Below, in pieces: positions 24,628 to 33,450 of a DNA stretch of 64,000 nt. The first letter of the stretch is position 1. The number at the start of each line of letters is the position of its first letter. Below the pieces are notes generated by a model, which saw nothing but the letters and a program-made list of their open reading frames with translations, had not been told where the DNA came from and searched no databases. Location of the stretch: positions 1-64,000 of the forward strand of contig CANOBK010000005.1 of the NCBI GenBank assembly GCA_947564265.1, read 5' to 3'. The position numbers and the translations under genes were made by a program. Source of the stretch: an uncultured Caryophanales bacterium. Lineage in GTDB: Bacteria; Bacillota_I; Bacilli_A; RF39; UBA660.

Positions 24628-25425
24628 ATGAAGATTGATTTACATGTACACTCTAATAATTCCGATGGAACAATGACAGTCCAGGAATTAATTGAAGAAG
24701 CTAAAGAAAAGAAAATAGATTGCTTTGCTTTAACAGATCATGATACAGTTCAAGGAATTGATGAATATAAAAAGTTAAATACGGATTACCCAATGATCTA
24801 TGGAATTGAATTATCTACTTATCTAAATGGAAAATCAGTTCATATTTTAGGATATTTTCCTAATCCTCTTCCTCAAATAGAAGAGTTAAAATCTTATTTA
24901 GAGGAAATTAAGGAAAAAAGGGAAAAGAGAATTCAAAAGATTTTAACAGGGTTAAAAAAATACTTTGATCTTGAACTTGATTATGAAGAAGTAAAGAAAA
25001 ATAGTCATGGAGTGATTGCACGTCCTCATATCGCAAGAGCAATTGGTAAAAAATATGGCTATACCTATGAAGAAGTATTTGAGAAATTTCTGAATGACAA
25101 TTCTCCTGCTTACGTTGAAATCAGTCGTTTATCAACCAAAGATGGAATTGGGCTTTTAAAAAGAAATCATGCGATTACGGTATTAGCTCATCCACTTTAC
25201 TTAACCGATGAAATGGTAAATGAAATTATTTCTTATGGAATTGATGGAATCGAAGTATATTATCCAGATCAAAATAGAAAAAAATACCATAAAATAGCAG
25301 AGAAAAATCATTTAATAGAAACGGGTGGTAGTGATTACCACGGAGACATTCACGATTCAGAATTTGGAATTCCAGCTGTACCGCAAGAAAGTTTTGATTT
25401 ATTGAAAGAAAGATTGGAAAAGTAG
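24628..25425 (+). CDS. PHP-domain phosphoesterase, 265 aa
   Basis: Metal-dependent phosphoesterase of the PHP family, RNase AM/TrpH-like. Motif I is KIDLHVHSNNSDGTMT (H6, H8), motif II is CFALTDHDTVQGI, followed by YGIELSTY and HILGYF; motif III is VIARPHIARAIGKKYGY, then ITVLAHPLYLTDE and the C-terminal GGSDYHGD. All three metal sites can be formed. Members cleave 5' nucleotides from RNA or 3',5'-bisphosphates. ATG 24628 has AAGGGTGAT upstream. It is transcribed alone downstream of the 20-base repeats. Confidence 0.9.
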   Translation: MKIDLHVHSNNSDGTMTVQELIEEAKEKKIDCFALTDHDTVQGIDEYKKLNTDYPMIYGIELSTYLNGKSVHILGYFPNPLPQIEELKSYLEEIKEKREKRIQKILTGLKKYFDLELDYEEVKKNSHGVIARPHIARAIGKKYGYTYEEVFEKFLNDNSPAYVEISRLSTKDGIGLLKRNHAITVLAHPLYLTDEMVNEIISYGIDGIEVYYPDQNRKKYHKIAEKNHLIETGGSDYHGDIHDSEFGIPAVPQESFDLLKERLEK

Positions 25426-25538
25426 ATTAGAATTAAGGGTTAAAAGACTAATGTTTAAAAATGCTAATTAAATTTTAAAATACTTGATGAAATATTTAAA
25501 AAGTGAAAGAATAGGAAACAAATTTAGGAGATAAATAT

Positions 25539-25967
25539 ATGAAGAAGATTAAAAATTTAAAATGTTATAGCTCAATTTTAGGATGTACAGCACTCCTTAC
25601 ATTATCTGGATGTGGGAGTAAAGACTATTATCTAGAAGATACCATATTAGATGGAGCATTCATAGCGGACGTCGATGGTGATGACTGTATTCTGAAATGG
25701 CATGAGAGTCATTATCTTTTTGATGAAAAACAATTTCATGCACACTATATTGATGTTATAAGTGGAGAAGAGATTACGGATAATCCTGACTGTGATAAAA
25801 CTATAGTAAGACAAGTAGGTGAAATAACAGGAGAGAAAAGCCTTGCCGCACGTATGACAGCAGAGGATTTACAAAAAGCGATCGATGGTGAGCTTACAAT
25901 TGAGGATCTTATGAATGTATTGGATCAGAAAAATCAAGAAAATGAAGAAAACCAAAAGAAAAAATAA
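25539..25967 (+). CDS. Small lipoprotein, 142 aa
   Basis: The signal peptide ends in a lipobox L22-S23-G24-C25 (LTLSGCGS), so Lgt and Lsp should produce a membrane-anchored protein. The mature part is acidic, with a short D-x-D-x-D-type run (DVDGDDCILKW) and a C-terminal charged helix ending in a Lys tract. No enzyme family is recognised. GGAGA is 7 bases before the ATG. It ends at a terminator at 25987-26018. Confidence 0.8.
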   Translation: MKKIKNLKCYSSILGCTALLTLSGCGSKDYYLEDTILDGAFIADVDGDDCILKWHESHYLFDEKQFHAHYIDVISGEEITDNPDCDKTIVRQVGEITGEKSLAARMTAEDLQKAIDGELTIEDLMNVLDQKNQENEENQKKK

Positions 25968-25986
25968 AAAACATTGAATAATGAAT

Positions 25987-26018
25987 AAGAAGGATAAAAA
26001 AACAAAACCTTCTTTTTC
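25987..26018 (+). terminator. Terminator of the lipoprotein gene
   Basis: 7-bp stem AAGAAGG / CCTTCTT, 14-base A-rich loop, T-rich tail. Confidence 0.7.
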
Positions 26019-26047
26019 TTTACAGGGAATTGTACCTATGATAAAAT
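26019..26047 (+). promoter_or_regulatory. Promoter of the zinc-ribbon protein gene
   Basis: TTTACA (26019-26024), 17-base spacer ending in TGA, TAAAAT (26042-26047). Confidence 0.6.
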
Positions 26048-26075
26048 GAAAACAATAAGAAAAGAGGAGTAATTT

Positions 26076-26609
26076 ATGTATTGTAAGTATTGTGGAAGCA
26101 AAAATAACAAAAACGTAAAATTCTGTGCTAGTTGTGGAAAAGCAATTGGAGAGGAAGAAGTGGTAGAGACTACTGTAAAACCAGTTTCAAATACCAATGG
26201 AGAATCTTTCTTTCAAAAAAATAAGGGAGTCATCGCTGTAGCAGCTGTTATTGTGATTGTACTTTTCCTACTTGGAAATGGTAATGGAAAGGGAAATGGT
26301 AGTAGTAGCCCTGAAGCAGCATCAAAACAATTTTTAGAGGGATTAAAAACTTGTAATACGAAAAAAGTATTTAATAGTATCTATTCGGAAGAACATGATG
26401 TAAGTGAGCTTACTGCAGAAGACAAGAAGCAATTTATGGATAATATGTGCGGAATGGTTGATGGGTATAAGATCTTAGATTCTGATATCGATGGGGATGA
26501 AGCAGAGGTAGAAGTAAGAATCACTGGAGATGGAGATAGTGATGAAGGAACTTTCTATTTAGTAAAAGTTAGAGGAAAATGGTACATCGATATGGATAGA
26601 ACATTCTAA
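26076..26609 (+). CDS. Zinc-ribbon membrane protein, 177 aa
   Basis: Residues 3-20 are a zinc ribbon with two CxxC knuckles (YCKYCGS and FCASCGK). A Thr/Asn/Ser linker leads to one membrane helix (GVIAVAAVIVIVLFLLG, about residues 51-67). A Gly/Asn/Ser-rich linker follows, and the C-terminal 90 residues (SPEAASKQFLEGLKTCNTKKVFNSI to KVRGKWYIDMD) look like the lumazine-binding/DUF4878-type domain of many Firmicute envelope proteins. Topology would place the ribbon inside and the C-terminal domain outside. Function unknown. Confidence 0.82.
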   Translation: MYCKYCGSKNNKNVKFCASCGKAIGEEEVVETTVKPVSNTNGESFFQKNKGVIAVAAVIVIVLFLLGNGNGKGNGSSSPEAASKQFLEGLKTCNTKKVFNSIYSEEHDVSELTAEDKKQFMDNMCGMVDGYKILDSDIDGDEAEVEVRITGDGDSDEGTFYLVKVRGKWYIDMDRTF

Positions 26610-26620
26610 AAAATAATAGG

Positions 26621-26667
26621 AAATAGGTAGAATTGCTGGAAAAAGGTAGAATTTACCTATTTTTCTT
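26621..26667 (+). terminator. Terminator with alternative stems
   Basis: AAATAGGTA (26621) pairs with TACCTATTT (26654), and a competing short hairpin AGGTA-gaatt-TACCT forms at 26644-26658; both lead into the TTTTTCTTTT tail. Confidence 0.6.
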
Positions 26668-26695
26668 TTGCACTTAAAATGAGTCATGATATAAT
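26668..26695 (+). promoter_or_regulatory. prfB promoter
   Basis: TTGCAC (26668-26673), 16-base spacer ending in TGA, TATAAT (26690-26695). Confidence 0.6.
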
Positions 26696-26743
26696 AAAAA
26701 AGAAAATAATATAAGTGAAAATATCAATCTAGGAGGAACTTTC

Positions 26744-27839
26744 ATGGAATTAAACGAGATTAAAAAAATATTAGAATCCAACAAACAAGAAATTAATGAC
26801 TTATGGAGGTCACTTTGACGTTGATCAGAAATTAAATGAACTAGAACAAAAAGAAAACCAGATGAATCAGGCCGATTTTTGGGACAATAAAGAAAAAGCA
26901 GATCAAGTACTATCGGAAATTAGTTCTTTAAAAAAAGAAACGGGAGAATTAAAAGAATTAAAAGAAATCAATGAGGGTAATCTAGAAATGATTTCTCTAT
27001 TACAAGAAGAAAAGGATGAATCGTTAGAGCAAGAAATAGAAAAAACTGCTAATGATACAAAAGAAAGACTAGAAAAATTATCCGTTTTACTTTTATTAAA
27101 TGGTCCTTATGACAAAAACAATTGTATTTTAGAAGTTCATTCTGGTGCTGGAGGAACAGAAGCATGCGATTGGGCGATGATGCTTTATCGGATGTATTTA
27201 AGATATTGTGAGAAAAAAGGTTATAAGACAGAAATGGTAGATTATCTTGAAGGAGAAGAAGCTGGAATTAAAAGTGCATCGATTCGAGTCAGTGGTGCGC
27301 ATGCTTATGGTTATTTAAAATTTGAAAAAGGAGTTCATCGGTTGGTTCGCTTATCTCCCTTTGATGCGGCTAATAAAAGACATACTTCTTTTGCTTCTAT
27401 TGATATTATTCCAGAATTTGATAATACTATAAATATAGAGATTAATGAAAAAGATTTAAAGATTGATGTATATCGTTCGAGCGGATGTGGTGGACAAGGT
27501 GTTAATACGACAGATAGTGCAGTTCGAATTACCCATTTACCAACCAAAACAGTAGTAACTTGTCAGAATGAGAGAAGTCAAATCCAAAACAAAGAGCAAG
27601 CAATGAAGATGTTAAAAGCGAAACTCTATGTGTTAGAACAGGAGAAAAAGGAACAAGAATTAAATCAAGTAAAAGGAAAGTACCAAAATATTGAATTTGG
27701 TTCTCAAATTCGGAGTTATGTGATGAACCCTTATTCTATGGTAAAGGATCATCGAACGAATTATGAAACAAGTAATGTAGGAAAAGTTTTAGATGGTGAT
27801 TTGGATTCCTTTATTGAGGCTTGCTTGAAAGGAGAATAA
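26744..27839 (+). CDS. prfB: Peptide chain release factor 2, with programmed +1 frameshift
   Basis: RF2 releases nascent chains at UGA and UAA. The coding sequence joins 26744-26815 and 26817-27839 (364 aa). The first 24 codons end at CTT followed by in-frame TGA (26816-26818), with the internal Shine-Dalgarno GGAGG at 26805-26809 that promotes slippage; shifting +1 gives GAC and the long frame. Low RF2 favours the shift, so the gene is self-regulated. The SPF anticodon-like motif (RLSPFDAANKRHTSF) is intact. The catalytic loop reads SSGCGGQGVNTT, where RF2 usually has GAGGQHVN. AGGAGG precedes ATG 26744. It heads a unit with the two YitT genes, 2 bp behind. Confidence 0.97.
26805..26818 (+). 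promoter_or_regulatory. RF2 frameshift signal
   Basis: Internal SD GGAGG (26805-26809), 3 bases, CTT (26813-26815), TGA (26816-26818), next base C. These are all the elements of the known bacterial prfB recoding site. Confidence 0.93.
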
Positions 27840-27841
27840 AG

Positions 27842-28729
27842 ATGGAAGAGTCAGTGCAAAATGTGCAATCGATTGATGGAATTATTCAAAAAATTTATAA
27901 AAAAGATCGATTTCGTCGTTATTTAAGTCTCCTTGCTGGTCTTTTACTGATTTCTATCGCTTTTAATCTATTTCTTTTACCCAATAATATTGTCTTTGGA
28001 GGGGTTAGTGGAATTTCTATTATCACAAAACAAGTTTTTGGTTGGAATCCCTCGGCAGTGATTTCAATTGGCTCTATTCTACTTTTAATTGTTAGTTTTC
28101 TAGTACTTGGAAAGAATGATACGACTGGGTCTATCTTAGGTTCACTGCTCTTTCCAGTTTTTGTCCAAATTACTGAAAATATTGGAGAATGGATTCCAAT
28201 AGGGGAGATAGAAACGCTGCTTGCTGTTTTATTTGGTGCTGTAATCTATGGATTAGGAGCAGGTCTCGTCTTTAAAGCTGGTTTCACTACAGGCGGAACT
28301 GACATTATCAATCAAATCATTTCTAAGTATGCGAAAGTGAGTATGGGAAGTGCTATGCTCATGAGTGATGGTTTGATTGTACTAAGCGGAGTAACTGTAT
28401 TTGGAGTCAACAAGCTCATGTATGCAATTATCGTTGTATATCTAATTGGAATGTTAACCGATCGAGTCTTACTAGGGATTTCTGATTCCAAAGCTTTCTA
28501 TATTATCGCAGAGAAAGAAGAAGAAATTAGAAATTATATTATCAATGAATTAGGACATGGAGCCACAATCTTTGATGCGAAAGGCGGTTATCTAGGGGAA
28601 AAGGAAAAAGTATTACTTTGTGTAGTTCCAACAAGCGAGTATTATCGTTTGAAAGAGGGAATCCACGAGATTGATCGTAAAGCATTCTTTGTTGTGATGG
28701 ATGCTTATGAAGTATTTGGAGGGGAATAA
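27842..28729 (+). CDS. YitT-family membrane protein, copy 1
   Basis: 295 aa from ATG 27842 (AAGGAG upstream, 2 bases after prfB). Five or six membrane helices cover residues about 25-190, with the family runs NIVFGGVSGISIITKQVFG and GLVFKAGFTTGGTDIINQIISKYAKVSMG. A cytoplasmic DUF2179 domain follows (FYIIAEKEEEIRNYIINELGHGATIFDAKGGY, ending in DAYEVFGGE). YitT proteins are putative transporters of unknown substrate; Bacillus also carries one (yvjA) near prfB. A second copy follows at once. Confidence 0.92.
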   Translation: MEESVQNVQSIDGIIQKIYKKDRFRRYLSLLAGLLLISIAFNLFLLPNNIVFGGVSGISIITKQVFGWNPSAVISIGSILLLIVSFLVLGKNDTTGSILGSLLFPVFVQITENIGEWIPIGEIETLLAVLFGAVIYGLGAGLVFKAGFTTGGTDIINQIISKYAKVSMGSAMLMSDGLIVLSGVTVFGVNKLMYAIIVVYLIGMLTDRVLLGISDSKAFYIIAEKEEEIRNYIINELGHGATIFDAKGGYLGEKEKVLLCVVPTSEYYRLKEGIHEIDRKAFFVVMDAYEVFGGE

Positions 28730-28730
28730 T

Positions 28731-29618
28731 ATGGATATTTTAGAAAAAGGAAAAGAAAGTACTAAAAATATCGTCGATACGATAAAAAAGAAAAAATTAA
28801 TTAGACGATATGCCATTTTAATTGCATCACTCTTTATCTCTGCTTGCTACTTTAATTTGCTTCAATTACCAACGCAGATTGTAACAGGAGGAAGTTCTGG
28901 AGTAGCAATTATCTTAAACTACTATTTTGGAATTAATCCATCAATTGTCATTTTTATTATCAGTGCTGTTCTATTAATTGTTGGCGCCATATTTCTAGGA
29001 ATTGAAAAAATTTCAGGTGCGGTAGTTTCTACCATTATTTATCCAATTTTAGTAGAATTAACGGCAAATATTGGAACTTGGATTACCGTAGATTTATCAG
29101 ATAAAATTCTAATTTCAATTTTCATTGGTGTTTTATCTGGAATTACGACAGGGTTGGTCTATAAAGTAGGATTTAGTAATGGCGGAATTTCTATTATTAG
29201 TGAAATTATTTCAAAATATAAGAAAACATCACTTTCAGGAGTGAGTTTCGCAACGAATATGATTATTGTTTTCTTTGGTGGTGCCGCTTTTGGATGGAAT
29301 ATGGTCATGTATGCAGCCATTATTCTATATATCTATAGCGTAGTTTTGGACCGTGTATTAATTGGAATTTCTAAAAATAAATGTCTCCATATTATGACAA
29401 GCAAAGAAGAAGAAATCAAAGACTACATCATCAATGAACTTCATCATGGTGTTACAATCTTTGATGTAAAAGGTGGATTCTTACAAAAGAAAAGAAGAGT
29501 ATTAATGACAGTAATTCCAAATCGAGAATACTACAAACTAAAAGAAGGAATTAAAGAAATTGATGAAGATGCCTTCTTTATCGTAACAGACTCTTATCAG
29601 GTTTCAGGTGGAGCCTAA
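28731..29618 (+). CDS. YitT-family membrane protein, copy 2
   Basis: 295 aa, the same length as copy 1, from ATG 28731 with GGAGGGG upstream, 1 base after the previous stop. It shares every block with its neighbour: TQIVTGGSSGVAIILNYYFG, GLVYKVGFSNGGISIISEI, LHIMTSKEEEIKDYIINEL and DSYQVSGG. The pair is an old tandem duplication, perhaps acting as a heterodimer. The transcript from prfB ends at the terminator at 29639-29667. Confidence 0.92.
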   Translation: MDILEKGKESTKNIVDTIKKKKLIRRYAILIASLFISACYFNLLQLPTQIVTGGSSGVAIILNYYFGINPSIVIFIISAVLLIVGAIFLGIEKISGAVVSTIIYPILVELTANIGTWITVDLSDKILISIFIGVLSGITTGLVYKVGFSNGGISIISEIISKYKKTSLSGVSFATNMIIVFFGGAAFGWNMVMYAAIILYIYSVVLDRVLIGISKNKCLHIMTSKEEEIKDYIINELHHGVTIFDVKGGFLQKKRRVLMTVIPNREYYKLKEGIKEIDEDAFFIVTDSYQVSGGA

Positions 29619-29638
29619 AAAAATAAATATTTCTAGAG

Positions 29639-29667
29639 AAAACGTAACAAATCGTTACGTTTTTTCC
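29639..29667 (+). terminator. Terminator of the prfB-YitT-YitT unit
   Basis: 10-bp stem AAAACGTAAC / GTTACGTTTT, 5-base loop, continuing T run. Confidence 0.88.
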
Positions 29668-29813
29668 ATTTGTTTCCAATAAAAAAACACCACTACAAAA
29701 AAGATGTCAAGAAAAGTCAGAAATTTGGGAAAATACTATAAAATTGTAAAGAAGAATGATATAATACTGTATATAAAAATATTGGTGAGAATAAATAGGA
29801 AAGGTGGTAAAAA

Positions 29814-30512
29814 ATGGAATTAATAAGAATCAGAGATGTTAGTATGCAATATAAAAATGGTGTTACGGCTATTTACGACCTTGAATTGAAAATCAAAAGG
29901 GGAGATTTTGTATTTATTATTGGTGGAACAGGATGTGGGAAATCAACCTTAATAAAAATGCTATATCGTGAAGTAAAACCAACAAAGGGTGAAATTATCG
30001 TAGGGGGATTAAATGTCGCGAGACTTCGGAATAATAGAGTGTATAAACTAAGAAGAAAACTAGGAATTGTTTTCCAAGATTATCGTCTTCTACCAAAATC
30101 CACTGTTTATGAAAATGTAGCATTTGCTTTAGAGGTAATTGGCGCACCAAAAGAAGAGATTAATAGAAAAGTACTTCGTGCGTTAGAACTTGTTGGTCTA
30201 AAAGGGAAGGTGCGTCAATATCCAGATCAGTTATCAGGTGGGGAACAACAGAGAGTAGCAATTGCAAGAGCGATTGTAAATGAGCCTAAAATATTACTTT
30301 GTGATGAGCCGACAGGAAACCTTGATCCAGAAAAAAGTATCGAAATCATGAAAGTGTTAGATACCATCAATGCAACACTCGGAACTACCATTGTTATGGC
30401 AACCCATGATAAAGAAATCGTTAATAGAATGAAGAAACGAGTTGTCATCCTAAAAGAGGGACGTCTAGTAAAAGATGTAGAGAAAGGGGTGTATGACGAT
30501 GAAGCTATTTAG
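29814..30512 (+). CDS. ftsE: Cell-division ATP-binding protein FtsE
   Basis: ABC ATPase that drives FtsX to activate wall hydrolases at the division site. 232 aa with Walker A GGTGCGKST (37-45), Q-loop VFQDYRLL, signature LSGGEQQRVAIARA, Walker B ILLCDEPTGNLD and the H-loop MATHD. AAGGTGG lies before the ATG. TATAAT at 29760-29765 is a plausible -10. The ftsX start lies inside the end of the gene, so the two are translationally coupled. Confidence 0.97.
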   Translation: MELIRIRDVSMQYKNGVTAIYDLELKIKRGDFVFIIGGTGCGKSTLIKMLYREVKPTKGEIIVGGLNVARLRNNRVYKLRRKLGIVFQDYRLLPKSTVYENVAFALEVIGAPKEEINRKVLRALELVGLKGKVRQYPDQLSGGEQQRVAIARAIVNEPKILLCDEPTGNLDPEKSIEIMKVLDTINATLGTTIVMATHDKEIVNRMKKRVVILKEGRLVKDVEKGVYDDEAI

Positions 30513-31398
30513 AATGTTTTTTCGAAGTATTCGAGATGCCTTTAAAAGTGTCATCAGAAACTTCTCATTATCTCTAGCCTCAATCTCTTGTATCAGCATT
30601 ACTCTAATTATTGTTGCCATTGGTGTTATGGCTTCTCTCAATGTAAATAACTTCACAAAAGTAATAAAAAAAGATGTAACAATCGTTGTCTTTGTAAAAA
30701 GAGAAGTAGAAGAAAAAGATTTGGGAGTCATTAAGGCAAAATTAGAACAAATTGATAATATTGTAACCATTGATTATAAATCTAAAAAACAATTAAGAGA
30801 AGAAATGCAAGCAACTTCTAGTACCTTAGACGCTACAATGAAAGAGTGGAGTGATGAGGATAATCCTTTAAAAGATACTTTTCAAATTAAAGTGGATCAG
30901 ATTGAAACAATCGCGGATACTGCCTCTTTAATTTCTAAAATTGAAGGGATTGATTCCGTAAACTATGGTGAAACCATGGTAAATAAATTTCTATCTGCCT
31001 TTAAAATCATTGAAAAAGGTACTGTTCTTGCAGTAGCCCTTCTAATTCTAGTAACCGTTTTTCTAATTATTAATACCATCAAACTAACTATTTTCTCAAG
31101 AAAAAGAGAAATTTCTATTATGAGAGTTGTGGGAGCAAGTAATTTCTCCATTAAAATGCCATTTGTAATAGAAGGAATGGTTCTTGGGATTTTTGGTTCT
31201 ATTATTCCTACGATTTTAATTATCTATGGATATTATGCTCTTTATGATCATTTTGGAGGACAGATATTCTCTCCTTTGATTCAATTAATTAAACCAGAAC
31301 CATTTGTATACATGGTTTCTCTAATTGTATTATTAATTGGAATGTTGGTAGGTATGATAGGAAGTTATCGAGCAGTAAGGAAGTATTTAAAAGTATGA
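30499..31398 (+). CDS. ftsX: Cell-division membrane protein FtsX
   Basis: 299 aa. ATG 30499 lies 9 bases after AAAGGGG and is preferred over ATG 30493, only 3 bases away. FtsX topology is clear: a cytoplasmic N-terminus, helix 1 around residues 23-43, a large extracellular loop (VTIVVFVKREVEEKDLG to VNYGETMVNKFL), and three C-terminal helices with the KLTIFSRKREISIMRVVGAS loop that contacts FtsE. The extracellular loop is where CwlO/PcsB-type hydrolases bind. The stop overlaps the next ATG. Confidence 0.96.
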   Translation: MKLFRMFFRSIRDAFKSVIRNFSLSLASISCISITLIIVAIGVMASLNVNNFTKVIKKDVTIVVFVKREVEEKDLGVIKAKLEQIDNIVTIDYKSKKQLREEMQATSSTLDATMKEWSDEDNPLKDTFQIKVDQIETIADTASLISKIEGIDSVNYGETMVNKFLSAFKIIEKGTVLAVALLILVTVFLIINTIKLTIFSRKREISIMRVVGASNFSIKMPFVIEGMVLGIFGSIIPTILIIYGYYALYDHFGGQIFSPLIQLIKPEPFVYMVSLIVLLIGMLVGMIGSYRAVRKYLKV

Positions 31399-32597
31399 GA
31401 AAGAAAATAATAAATATTAGTTTGATCCTTTTACTTACGATTAGTATGATAGTGCCAACTTCTGTTTTTGCAGAAGATGTAACTTTCGGTCAATTTCAAG
31501 ATGATTTAGCTAAGGCACAAAAAGAATTAGAAAAAAACCAACAATCCATTAATAATAGTCAAAATCAAATTAATGCTGATAATGCAACCATCAGAAACTT
31601 AAAAAGTGAAATTGAAGCAATGGGAGTAGAAACCAGTGAATTACAACAACAGATTGCTAATTCCAATATTAGTATTGCTGAAAGAAAGCAGCAAACAAAA
31701 GATATCGTTAGTTATTATCAAATGAGTCAAGGAGAAAATGTTTATCTAGAATATGTCTTTGGAGGAGAATCCATTACCGATTTAGTATACCGTCTTTCTA
31801 TTGTAGAGCAAATTACAGAGTATAATGAAAAAGTAATGGATGAACTAGAAAATTTAATTAAGGCGAATGAACAAAGAAAACAAGAACTTGCTGAAAAAGA
31901 GAAAGAATATGAAAACAAAATCAATAGCTTAAATGCAGAAATTGGAAGGCTAACAAACTCGGTATCTAAACTAGGAGAACTATCTCCAAGCTTAGAAACG
32001 GAAGTAAAAACAAAAAAAGAATTAGTAGAGTCTTACAAGGCTCAAGGTTGTAAGAATCGTAGTGATGTGATTGGAAAAGATTGTGCTGTTGGCTCTTCAA
32101 ACGGACAATTTTCAAGACCAATTAAAACAGGCTATATCACGAGTTTTATTGGATATCGCTGGGGAAGTCTTCATAGAGGACTCGATATGGGAAGCTCTTT
32201 AGGAAGAAACACACCACTTTATTCTATTGGTTATGGAAAGATCACCTCTATCTGGAAAGATGGAGCAGGTGCAAACAACGTAAATGTAGAATATAAAGGA
32301 AGAGATGGAAAATACTATACAGCAATTTATGCTCATTTAAGTAGATATGGAAATATTTATAAAGGAATGGATGTAACTCCAAATACCATTCTAGGATATA
32401 TGGGAGACACTGGATATGTAACAGGAGTTCATCTACACTTAGAACTATGGCCATGTAGACTTTATGTAGATAAAGAATGTAAGACTTGGAATTTATATGT
32501 AGACTTTGTTAGAAAGAAATATAATGAGGGATTTAAAGGTGCAGAAAGTGTCATCAATTTCCCAAATAGAACTTATCAAACTTGGTATACCAAATAG
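31395..32597 (+). CDS. Secreted coiled-coil M23 murein hydrolase activated by FtsEX
   Basis: 400 aa. A Sec signal peptide ends at VFA (residue 26). Residues about 32-220 are a long coiled coil (AQKELEKNQQSINNSQNQIN and on), the part that binds FtsX in PcsB/CwlO/EnvC systems. The C-terminal LytM domain has SLHRGLDMG (zinc His and Asp, about 259-265) and GVHLHLELW (catalytic and zinc His, about 344-348). It should cut peptidoglycan cross-bridges during septation. The 4-base overlap with ftsX is strong evidence for joint function. A Cys pair near residues 215-229 is unusual. A terminator follows. Confidence 0.93.
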   Translation: MRKKIINISLILLLTISMIVPTSVFAEDVTFGQFQDDLAKAQKELEKNQQSINNSQNQINADNATIRNLKSEIEAMGVETSELQQQIANSNISIAERKQQTKDIVSYYQMSQGENVYLEYVFGGESITDLVYRLSIVEQITEYNEKVMDELENLIKANEQRKQELAEKEKEYENKINSLNAEIGRLTNSVSKLGELSPSLETEVKTKKELVESYKAQGCKNRSDVIGKDCAVGSSNGQFSRPIKTGYITSFIGYRWGSLHRGLDMGSSLGRNTPLYSIGYGKITSIWKDGAGANNVNVEYKGRDGKYYTAIYAHLSRYGNIYKGMDVTPNTILGYMGDTGYVTGVHLHLELWPCRLYVDKECKTWNLYVDFVRKKYNEGFKGAESVINFPNRTYQTWYTK

Positions 32598-32601
32598 GGA
32601 C

Positions 32602-32637
32602 AAAAAGAAATTCAATCATTGTTGGATTTCTTTTTTT
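32602..32637 (+). terminator. Terminator of the ftsEX operon
   Basis: Stem AAAAAGAAATTCAA / TTGGATTTCTTTTT with one G-T pair, 6-base loop, T run. Confidence 0.85.
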
Positions 32638-32645
32638 GTGACAGA

Positions 32646-32674
32646 TTGAATTTCTATGGTTTTTACGGTAAAAT
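32646..32674 (+). promoter_or_regulatory. Promoter of the PP-loop gene
   Basis: TTGAAT (32646-32651), 17-base spacer, TAAAAT (32669-32674). Confidence 0.6.
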
Positions 32675-32697
32675 AGAAACATTAGTAGGGGGTATCT

Positions 32698-33432
32698 ATG
32701 AAGGAAGTACTATTATTATATTCTGGAGGACTTGACTCCATGTTATCTGCCTGTTACTTGGTGGTAAGAGGTTATCATGTGAATTTAATTCACTTTGATA
32801 ATGGCAGTTCTATCGGAACAGAAAATATTATAAAAGGTGCAAAAAAATTAGAAGAAAGGTTTGGTTCTGAAAGCATCACTTATTTAGGAATTGTACCAAT
32901 CGTAGGAGTCATAAGACGATTTCATAAAATAGAAAATCTTAAATTTTCAGAGGTTACAGAACTCTATGGCAACACTACAATATCACAGTATCAATGTTTA
33001 ACTTGTCGAAGTGCGATGTATTACTATGCCGCAATGATTGCACGAGAAAAAGGAATTTCAATCATCGCAGAGGGGGCTAGAAAGAGTCAGCAATTTGCCA
33101 TCGAACAGCCACCTATGATGGAGGAATATCAGAAATTTTTAAATAAGAATGGACTTACATTACTCACACCAGTCTATCAATTAGAAGATGATTATGAAAG
33201 AGGGTGCCAATTAGAATGCTTTCATTTAGAAGAAATTGCTTACGAGGGAAAATGTCTTCTAGGTCACCCTTTAGAAAAAGAACATCCAGTAGATGAAGAA
33301 GTCATAGATGCGACAGTTAAAATATTTCAAGAAATGATTTTGCCAGAAATGGATCAATTAATGGAAAGTGAAGTTGAAAAAAATATAATTAAGAACTTAA
33401 AATATGCTAAGAAAAAGTGGAAGTGGAGTTAA
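32698..33432 (+). CDS. PP-loop ATPase, QueC-like, 244 aa
   Basis: N-terminal PP-loop SGGLDSMLS (residues 9-17) binds ATP pyrophosphate. Later blocks are QYQCLTCRSAMYYYAAMIA (CxxCR, metal or substrate site), IIAEGARKSQQFAIEQ, and a Cys-containing C-terminal half (CQLECFHLEEIAYEGKC). The protein resembles QueC, which makes 7-cyano-7-deazaguanine, but QueC's usual four-Cys zinc site is not in its standard place, and no other queuosine genes are nearby. It is more safely called a PP-loop enzyme of unknown substrate. An AraC regulator follows 18 bp later. Confidence 0.8.
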   Translation: MKEVLLLYSGGLDSMLSACYLVVRGYHVNLIHFDNGSSIGTENIIKGAKKLEERFGSESITYLGIVPIVGVIRRFHKIENLKFSEVTELYGNTTISQYQCLTCRSAMYYYAAMIAREKGISIIAEGARKSQQFAIEQPPMMEEYQKFLNKNGLTLLTPVYQLEDDYERGCQLECFHLEEIAYEGKCLLGHPLEKEHPVDEEVIDATVKIFQEMILPEMDQLMESEVEKNIIKNLKYAKKKWKWS

Positions 33433-33450
33433 AATCTAGGAAGTGAAATT

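Noticed and set aside
26744..26815. Short open frame ended by TGA, looking like a truncated gene
   Set aside because: It is the first part of prfB, joined to the long frame by the programmed +1 shift; not a pseudogene.
26816..26818. Possible UGA=Trp code (Mycoplasma type)
   Set aside because: Genes such as prfB and many stops ending in TGA, and normal Trp use as TGG, show UGA is a stop codon here.
32698..33432. Assigning the PP-loop gene as queC
   Set aside because: The zinc-site arrangement does not fit QueC cleanly and no other queuosine gene is near, so no symbol was given.
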